From assembly GCA_028554645.1 (NCBI GenBank), contig JAQOOI010000076.1, positions 1,736,001 through 1,800,000 on the forward strand: 64,000 nucleotides of DNA, given 5' to 3'. Source of the stretch: Omphalotus guepiniiformis. Taxonomy: Eukaryota > Basidiomycota > Agaricomycetes > Agaricales > Omphalotaceae. The notes below the pieces were generated by a model. That model did not search any database. It was not told where the DNA came from and saw only the letters and a program-made list of their open reading frames with translations. This document shows positions 57,395 through 64,000 of this stretch, in pieces. The position numbers and the translations under genes are program-made. The stretch's first letter is position 1, and every line of letters starts with the position of its first letter.

Positions 57395-60300
57395 ATGGAC
57401 AAAAACCTCCGATCACGATCAACGACGCGCTCACGCTCACCCACAGGCACACGCGCTAGTACTCAACGTACTCAAAACCCTGTAAACTCGAGTTCTTCGT
57501 CTATGAGTAGGGCTTCCTCGGCTGCTCCTTCGAGTATTCCGAGTTCGACCACAAGCTCCTTGACGGCTACTCCGGTTGATGCAGGTATCTCCCCGCTTAG
57601 CGAGGACAGCAATTGGGACAACATCCAAGATCCCTTGCTCTTCTCTTCGGTATCAGCTTCTGATGCGAATGCTCTACCGAATGAGACTTTTCCCGCGTCT
57701 ACAACGTCCACGACGATTACGCAGGAAACTCCGACTCACACTGAGTCCAGTACGGTTGAAAATACACTTCAACAAAGTACTCAGGAACTTAACCAACGTA
57801 TGGATAGGTTCGAGACCATGCTGCAGAGTTTTCATTCACTCTTGTCAGCTAATCTCCAGGCGTCTACTCGCTCTCCAACTCTTGCTCCGCCTCCTCTTCC
57901 TTCGCGTGCTTCTCGTCCAGAATATCCGCCACGAACGGCTCATTTTCAGCTCCCCACGCCTGGCTTATCACCAGCTTCCTCCTTCGCCACAATTCTACTA
58001 TCATCAGTTGCCCCCTTCGCCCTTGTCGCACCAGGTTCAACTACCTTACACGAACATCCAGACTAATGAAGTTAGTGCGGCTGCTCCCGCACAAACTCAC
58101 GATTCTGGTAATTCATCGTCTGGTTATCACCTGTCCCAGGAGTTCGAACGAATCCTTCGTTCAGAGGGGAATTCACCTTGTCCGTCGGGCTTGTTGACTT
58201 ATGCTAATAACTCGATGAAGGCTGTGGATAAACTGAAGGGATCAGGGGATTGGAGCCAATGGGAGACAAGTATAATGGGGATTATCAATGACATTTACCT
58301 TCGTAGTCATGTTATTGAGGAGCCGCCACCGGGTACACCTTCGAACATCTTCACGCGACCTTTGCTTCGTCCCCCTATGCCGCTGGTGAACGACGACAGT
58401 CTACACTTCGTGCGTTGGAGGGTATGGTGTGATAACGATAACATCATACGTGGACTTATTCGGAGTACTGGGTCAGGAGAAGTCCTGGGTCAAATTCCTG
58501 ATGGTTTAGCGGATGACATGCAGCCATACACAGCCAAGAATATCTTGGACATGCTGCGTTTGACTTATGGCGCTGCCGGAAATTCGTCGGCTATGAACCA
58601 ACGTGATCAGCTCTATAGCATGAACCTAGCGAACAACGCGAGGCCTAAGGATGTTAAAGACTACATTACTAAGTGGCGTGCCACCACTACTGCGCTCATG
58701 CGTACTTCGTTGATCATCTCCTGGAGTCATCACCTGTCCGAATGTGCTTTTCATGTCCCCTCAGCCGATCCTTACACTCTCACACGTAGGGAGGCGTTGC
58801 GAACTGCGACCTCAAACCCTGTATCTGTTACGCGTCAAGTGTTTGAGCGTTTCTGTTTAGAGGTGATCGAACATGCGGATACAAAGGCCATCGAAGATAG
58901 GAAATCGAGGCATGACTCTGGTGCTTCGTCTAAGAAGTGCACTGGCTGTGGGGGATACGGCCGTACTCTTGCGGATTGCAAGAATTGCAAGTCAAAGACT
59001 GCGGTCGTGGCTTCATCTACTTCTTCGAGGACGTCAGACTCTAAACCAGCTACGGTTAATCTAACTGCCGCTCCTCCCGCTACACAGGGAAACTTACCCT
59101 CTGTTCCGCCTTCCCCTACTGGTTCACCTCCGCGTGTGGCCTTTTTGGATGGGGGTGTTAACAACCTCGCGGTGCTTAAAATCGTGAAACCTGCGGTTTA
59201 TGCTGCGATAGTAACCTCTGAGGAACCACTCCTCGACTCTGCGAGCACTCATCATGTTGTTCGTGACCGGGCCGCTTTTCTTTCGTTGGACTCCTCCCAA
59301 CGTGTGGAAGCGGTTACTGCCAATGCGGGTACATTGACTTCGTCTGCCATGGGAACGTGTGCTATAGCCTGCCCTGTGGGCGAGTCTGGTGAATCTGTGA
59401 CTATCATACTTGACAACTGTCTCTACGTCCCAGAGGCACCAGTGAATCTCATCTCGCAAGGGTTTTTCACCGAACGAAAATGGACTGTTGTCAGTGAAGA
59501 GTCATATTTCCGCCTCTACTTCCCGAAGTCTAAAGGCTCCCGTCGACCTTTTATCCAAGGAAAGACGACAGATCGCTTGTCCAGCGTGCCAGGTACCTTC
59601 ATCACGAACCCTGATCGCCTAGCCGCAGTAGTCGACCGCACCATCGCTCCTCCTGAAAATCCAACGACTCTTACACCTTCAGTAATATTCGCTACTTTCG
59701 CGTTGCCAAAAATCACGGGTGACCTTTATCATCAGCGTTTAGCTCATGGGGGTATCGAAGCTGTGAACTCCTTGCTTTCAGGGACCTACGTCGAAGGTAT
59801 CGATCCTAAATACGACGGATCCAAGGCTTCTGGCATCTGTAGAGAGTGTTTGCTGGGTAAACACCCTGCGCGTCCCTATGATCACAATGGTCATAGAGCG
59901 TCGAACCCACTGGACCTCCTTCACATGGATACTTCAGGCCCTTGGCCAAAGCAGTCCCCACGCCATGAGGAATATTTCCATGCCATCATCGACGATTATT
60001 CTACCCTCATCGACATTGCCTGCATGCAAAAGAAATCCGAAGCGGTAGAACATACGGAGGGTACAATCAATACTTGGGAAACATCTACTGGTCTTAAGAC
60101 GAAGGTAGTACGCTGCGATCAGGCGGGAGAGTTTGTTGGGAAATTGATGAGAGCTCTACTACAAGGGAAAGGTATTGCTCTCCAATTGACAGTGCCGTAT
60201 GCTCATTCACAGAATGGAAAAATCGAACGTCTTATTCGCACTATTCAGAACGACGCCATCGTGCTCATGATTGCTGCTGGTCTTCCTGACTCTTTCTGGG

Positions 60301-62618
60301 CCGACGCCGTACTGTATACCGCATATATTCGCAATCGGTTTCCAACTTCCACACTTCCGAAAAACATCACTCCTTACGAAGCTATGTACAAGAAGAAGCC
60401 TTCAATTGCTCTCATTCGTGTCTTCGGATGTAGGGTTTACTTTCAGACTCCCCCAGAGTTGCGGAAGAAAGGTTCTCCACGCATGGCGGAAGGTATTTTT
60501 GTTGGCGTGCCAGAGAACACCTTGGGCTGGTTTGTGCGTGACCTTAATGGTCGCTATCATACCAGTCGTGATGTGGTCTTTGACGAATCATCGTTTGGCA
60601 AGCTGGGTACCAGTAGGAACCCACGCTCGTTGCCTCCGGCGTTGTCTGATGCCGTACCAGACACACCTAGACCGAAGCGTACTATCAAGCTCACTGAACG
60701 CGGGCAGGCGTTTCAGGACAGTCTTGTAAAACCAGTTGCTTCGAAAAAGTTGGACGTAGCCGTGTCAGCCTACGTGGCGGCGGTGGACTCTCTAGATGAC
60801 TGTGACTTTCGTTCGTTTTCTGATGCTCTTACTCCTAATGTTTCTTTTCTTGATGGTTCTCTTTTCTCTTTTCCTTTTCTTGATGATCTTTCTGCACGTT
60901 CTTCCCCTTCGATTATGCTGACTCCTGCTGCTCGAACTGTACCTAGGCTTGAAGACCTCTCCCAGGATCCGACCTCGCTGCGTAACGCCCTCCGTCGCTC
61001 TGATGCCCCCATCTGGAGACAGGCCCGCATCAAAGAGTACGAACGCCTGTGGGAACTAAACGTTTTCACTAAATGTCGCCTGCCGCCTGGTCGTAAGGCG
61101 ATACCACTGCACTGGGTACAAGTTTGGAAGCGGAAGTCTGACGGCTCTATCGACCGCGCCAAGGCGCGTGTGGTCGTAGAGGGTAACAGACAACTGCCTG
61201 CAGACTTCAACAAAACCAGTTCCCCGACCGCGAACGTTGCAGGAGTTCGATCTTTGCTTGCGTTTGCTGCGCAGCAGGATTGGGAAATCTTCACTTTCGA
61301 CTTCAAAACAGCGTTCCTGAATGCGCATCTGAACGAAGATATCTACGTCGGACAGGTACCGGACTTCTTGGAAGATGACCCAGATATTGTCTACAAGCTC
61401 AATAGAGCGTTGTACGGTCTGCGTCAAGCTAGTCGCGAGTGGTACTACACGCTGAGGGAGGCCCTTGAAGACCTGGGATTCATCTCCAACAATGCTGACT
61501 TGGCCGTATTCTCTCGTTCCTATGACAGTCCACCTCCCGACTCTTCTATAGACATGCCTGCTGACGGCTCGCCACTGCGCATGCTTATCCCATTTCACGT
61601 TGACGATGGTTGTGCAGTTACAAACTCAGGCCCTCTATATGACTGGCTCATTGCTACGTTGCGACTACGCTTCGACTTGGAGGATCTTGGGGCCATCTCG
61701 AATTGGCTGGGCATGCGCATTCGCCGTGACCGAGCCAGACGCCTGCTTTGGATTGATCAGGAACCGTACATTCGAGACCTACTCACTTCCTATGACCTCT
61801 CTGACTGCAAACCATACTCCGTTCCTCTTCGCTCAAGACCTGCTGAGCTTACGGAACTATCTCCCGTTGCTTTACGCGGCGTCCCAGATTCACAAGAAAA
61901 ATACATTAAATGGTATCAACGTCTCATTGGCGAACTCCTTTACTTGGCTATCATGACTAGACCGGATATTGCGTTCGCTGTTATGGCGCTCTCCCAGTAC
62001 TCGGCAAAACCTACTCGTCCTCATGGCGTAGCGGCAAAAGGTGTACTTCGTTACCTCTCGGCGACTGCGGATTTCTGTCTTCAGTATGGGGGTGTCGAAC
62101 GACATGGGCTTACAACGCTGGCGAAGATTCCTTTGGATGACGGTTCAGGGCTTTCGGATGCAGATTGGGCAGCGGATTCAAATGATCGTAAGAGTGTTTG
62201 TGGCTTCGCAATTTTTGCTTACGGCGGTCTTGTTGCTTGGTCTAGCGCTAAACAGCGTACCATTGCTTTATCATCCACAGAATCCGAGTATATGTCGTTG
62301 ACCCACATACTCAAAACTGCGCTATGGCTTCGTATGTACCTCACGTTTCTATCTTTACCGCTTCCATCTCCCTTTCCTTTGTTTTCTGATAATCGTTCTT
62401 CGATTGACATTGCAAATTCGGATGTGGTTTCTAAACGTTCTCGTCATATTGATACTCGCTTTCATTTTATCAAAGATCACATTGCTTCTGGTGTTTTTTC
62501 TACAACTTGGATCCCCACCCAAGAAATGATTGCTGATATTTTTACAAAACCCCTCCCTCCCGACCTTCATCACAAACATGTCCGTTCCCTTGGCCTACTC
62601 CCTTTTTCACAAACTTAA
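57395..62618 (+). CDS. Copia gag-pol polyprotein with one frame change near its N-terminus
   Basis: Translation starts at MDKNLRSRSTTRSRSP (57395) and that frame ends at 58066. From about 57965 the +1 frame carries on (YHQLPPSPQFYYHQLPP) and is open to 62618. Gag core follows (KGSGDWSQWETSIMGIIN). The zinc knuckle CTGCGGYGRTLADC has Arg where His is expected. Protease: LLDSASTHHVV. Integrase: LYHQRLAHGG, CRECLLGKH, then HMDTSGP, RCDQAGEF and GKIERLIRT as the D, D, E residues. Reverse transcriptase: FDFKTAFLNA and FHVDDGC. RNase H: DADWAADSNDRKS, STESEYMSL and SDNRSSIDIA, ending near DIFTKPLP. Whether the frame change is a mutation or programmed cannot be told from one copy. Confidence 0.9.
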
Positions 62619-62684
62619 CAGTTCTTTTCTTCCCTCATCTACTACTCCCTGCGCTCGTTATTGTGTCCTTAGTTGGTGGGGGTG

Positions 62685-63036
62685 TGTTATTCTTACTTCC
62701 GTATCGCTCCCGTACAAGTACCTCCGCTATACTTCCGTATCTAATCAGCTCCCGATTTACCTCCGCTATCCAACTACGTACACCTCATCACGTGATTATT
62801 TTCACCCCAATATTCGTCGCTTCCCCACTTCGTCCTCCTCAGCCTTTTCCCATATTGTCTTGTGCTGAGGAGGTATGTGTTTTCTCTTTCTTATTTCACC
62901 TGAACATGTAGACTCATTATCTATTGTAGATTCTGACCATATGTATTGATATTAGGTGAAATAAAGCCATTTCCATATTGTCTTGTGCTGAGGAGATTCT
63001 GACTATATGTATTGATATTAGATCACTAGTATAAAA
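62685..63036 (+). repeat. 3' LTR of copia element (352 bp)
   Basis: Begins TGTTATTCTTACTTCC directly after a polypurine tract and ends ACTAGTATAAAA before CCTTC. It differs from the 5' LTR by six substitutions and one inserted base, all between about 62810 and 62855. Confidence 0.85.
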
Positions 63037-63735
63037 CCTTCCATTCTGTAAGCAAGAGTCACGCTCTATTACTAGTAAAGGATTCCTTGAGAATCCGCAC
63101 TTACAACCTCGAGGTCTTCCGGGTTCCTGGGTGTCGTAAGTTATTGTGGGCGCGATGCTCTGCCATCTGTCCGTACGCATAAGGTTAGAACCTTATAGAA
63201 GCCACAATCAGGTTTACGTTCGGAGGGAATCTGTCGGAATTCCCGGTCCGACAATATATGACTATATATGCATATATCAGGCCGTCAGGCTCGGCCGGGA
63301 ATATATGACCATATCAGAATAACGAAGCAGGAAAAATGGTCCCATATTTAGAAGTATATATGAATTCCGCACAGCTTATATAATCCGACGCTTGACGGTT
63401 GGTGGCAAATTTGGGGCATATTTTCTTTATTTTCTTTATCTAATCAAATGGCCGGACATTATCAGGTGCCGGACCATATATGGGGGATCGGGGATTTCCG
63501 ACAGAGATGGAAAGAATACCAGGTTCTTCGCGATGAAAGGAGAGGTACGTAGTCATGGACATCGATGAGCTTCAGTTGACGACTCGGAGGGAGGTTGAGA
63601 GATATGTCCACAAAATAGACGCCCGGCTGGCGCTTCCCATTTCTTTTTTCCCACAATGCTCGTCCGTCTAAAATATTTCCATCCTGTAGCAGCCATCGCG
63701 GAACAAGTATTAGCGATTGGCCCATCAAAGTCGTG
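63037..63735. other. Spacer with MITE copy and a cut minus-strand reading frame
   Basis: 63037-63231 and 63504-63735 flank the MITE. On the minus strand 63504-63731 is open and coding-like (MGQSLILVPRWLLQDGN, PGVYFVDISLNLPPSRQ, KLIDVHDYVPLL) up to the MITE edge. It may be the broken 5' part of a gene whose rest lies beyond the MITE and the retrotransposon. No product is recognised. Confidence 0.4.
63232..63503. mobile_element. MITE-like element, copy 2 (272 bp)
   Basis: Same length and orientation as 8351-8622 with two visible substitutions (CCCGGTCC for CCCAGTCC, GCAGGAAA for GCAGCAAA). Ends TGTCGGAATTCCC / GGGATTTCCGACA. Flanks are TC and GA, so no target duplication is evident here. Confidence 0.8.
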
Positions 63736-63820
63736 GGTCTAATAGTGTAGCGGTTAGCACATGGGATTTTGAAGGCCTCCCTTGTCTTCCCATAACCCAG
63801 GTTCGATTCCTGGTTAGACC
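63736..63820 (+). tRNA. trnQ-UUG: tRNA-Gln (anticodon UUG) with 14-base intron
   Basis: The acceptor stem GGTCTAA pairs with TTAGACC. The D arm is TAGTGTAGCGGTTAGCA. The anticodon stem TGGGA pairs with TCCCA across the loop TTTTGAA, giving anticodon TTG. An intron of 14 bases (GGCCTCCCTTGTCT) sits just 3' of the anticodon, at the canonical position. The T arm is CAGG-TTCGATT-CCTG. All arms fold without mismatch. Mature length is 71 before CCA addition. Confidence 0.93.
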
Positions 63821-63825
63821 TTTTT
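63821..63825 (+). terminator. RNA polymerase III terminator
   Basis: TTTTT directly after the last base of the tRNA acceptor stem is the normal Pol III stop signal. Confidence 0.8.
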
Positions 63826-63947
63826 GACGATTTCAGGGCTTTCAAAGAAAATCTAAAAAATCTCTGACTGTTCCAACGTTTGAGGAGCAGACTGGATGTA
63901 GTCTTCAAAGTGTATCCTATCATTAACTATGGTAAATGTATACAACG

Positions 63948-64000
63948 CTACTTATCCCCCGCCGCCGCAGCGGCCTTTGCTTCTTTCCTAGCAGCAGCCT
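63948..64000 (-). CDS. C-terminal end of a minus-strand gene (partial)
   Basis: On the minus strand the window edge reads AAARKEAKAAAAAGDK and then a stop at 63948. The Ala/Lys composition is that of a basic protein tail. Too little is present to identify it, and it could be a chance open frame. Confidence 0.35.
   Translation of the reverse strand, partial: AAARKEAKAAAAAGDK

Larger units (their letters stand above)
56947..63036 (+). mobile_element. Ty1/copia LTR retrotransposon, near-complete (6,090 bp)
   Basis: It has two LTRs, a primer-binding site, a polypurine tract (GGTGGGGGTG at about 62675-62684), a five-base target duplication and a long gag-pol reading frame in the order protease-integrase-RT-RNase H. 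That order defines the copia superfamily. The near-identical LTRs point to a recent insertion. The coding region needs one frame change (see the CDS entry), so this copy may not be autonomous. Confidence 0.95.

Noticed and set aside
57576..57960. Long pol-frame reading ahead of the gag core as a real N-terminus
   Set aside because: It has an unnatural Arg/Leu-rich composition and lies antiphase to the Ser/Thr-rich frame that starts with an ATG at 57395.
60770..61598. Antisense open frames inside the retrotransposon
   Set aside because: They mirror the reverse transcriptase coding strand and show no motif of their own.
63462..63923. Single minus-strand gene running through the tRNA
   Set aside because: The frame crosses a perfectly folding tRNA and a MITE end, so it is a chance continuation; only 63504-63731 looks coding.

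Overview
The window is a piece of a basidiomycete chromosome, most likely an agaricomycete. The evidence is dense genes on both strands, many GT-AG introns of about 50-70 bases, a protein kinase with the HADLK loop common in mushroom-forming fungi, a Ty1/copia retrotransposon, and a nuclear tRNA with a short anticodon-loop intron. No species can be named from the sequence alone.

Conserved genes, left to right: the 3' part of an SPT7-like SAGA subunit (1-2049, +); a penta-EF-hand calcium-binding protein (2512-3746, +); APN2-type AP endonuclease (14062-16526, -); a PQ-loop membrane transporter (16781-17982, -); a very large ankyrin-repeat protein (18607-24725, -); a DUF6699-like protein (29722-30657, -); an alpha/beta hydrolase with a frameshift (32823-34152, +); a mitochondrial-type twin ABC ATPase (36060-38375, -); a two-TM unknown (44122-45224, +); a low-complexity conserved protein (45664-47770, +); a TKL-like kinase (50344-52914, -); and a ComA/phosphosulfolactate-synthase-like protein (54197-55411, +). 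A copia element with both LTRs, a primer-binding site and a target duplication fills 56947-63036. A tRNA-Gln(UUG) lies at 63736-63820.

Scattered between these genes is the unusual content: nine small multi-exon genes (5.2, 8.8, 12.4, 25.6, 27.6, 34.4, 38.9, 41.7 and 48.5 kb; both strands). Their products contain no enzyme domain that I recognise. They are built from 2-4 copies each (26 in all) of a 30-40 residue repeat of the form P-x-V-(L/F)-x(6-8)-(V/F)-x-(F/I)-...-G-(A/G)-(L/F)-x-A-V-x-G-(D/N)-Q-x-(F/I/H). I derived exon models for all nine. Every model stays open, nearly every intron is phase 1, and most repeats sit alone on a phase 1-1 exon. Three subfamilies can be told apart: type I at 5.2, 8.8, 12.4 and 38.9 kb; type II at 25.6, 27.6 and 48.5 kb, with a shared N-terminal VT-x-(E/D)-EY module; type III at 34.4 and 41.7 kb, with four degenerate repeats. 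Two tandem segmental duplications (units of about 3.3 kb and 2 kb) have multiplied them. I call them GGQ-repeat genes here as a working name. Their function is unknown; a self-assembling or amyloid-type signalling role is only an inference.

Mobile and repeated DNA: two nearly identical 272-bp MITE-like elements (8351-8622 and 63232-63503), one of them inside the 5' part of a duplicated GGQ locus; a minisatellite of about 64 bp near 6.55-6.87 kb with a partial copy at 10.14 kb; and a CpG-poor island around 8.7-10.1 kb.
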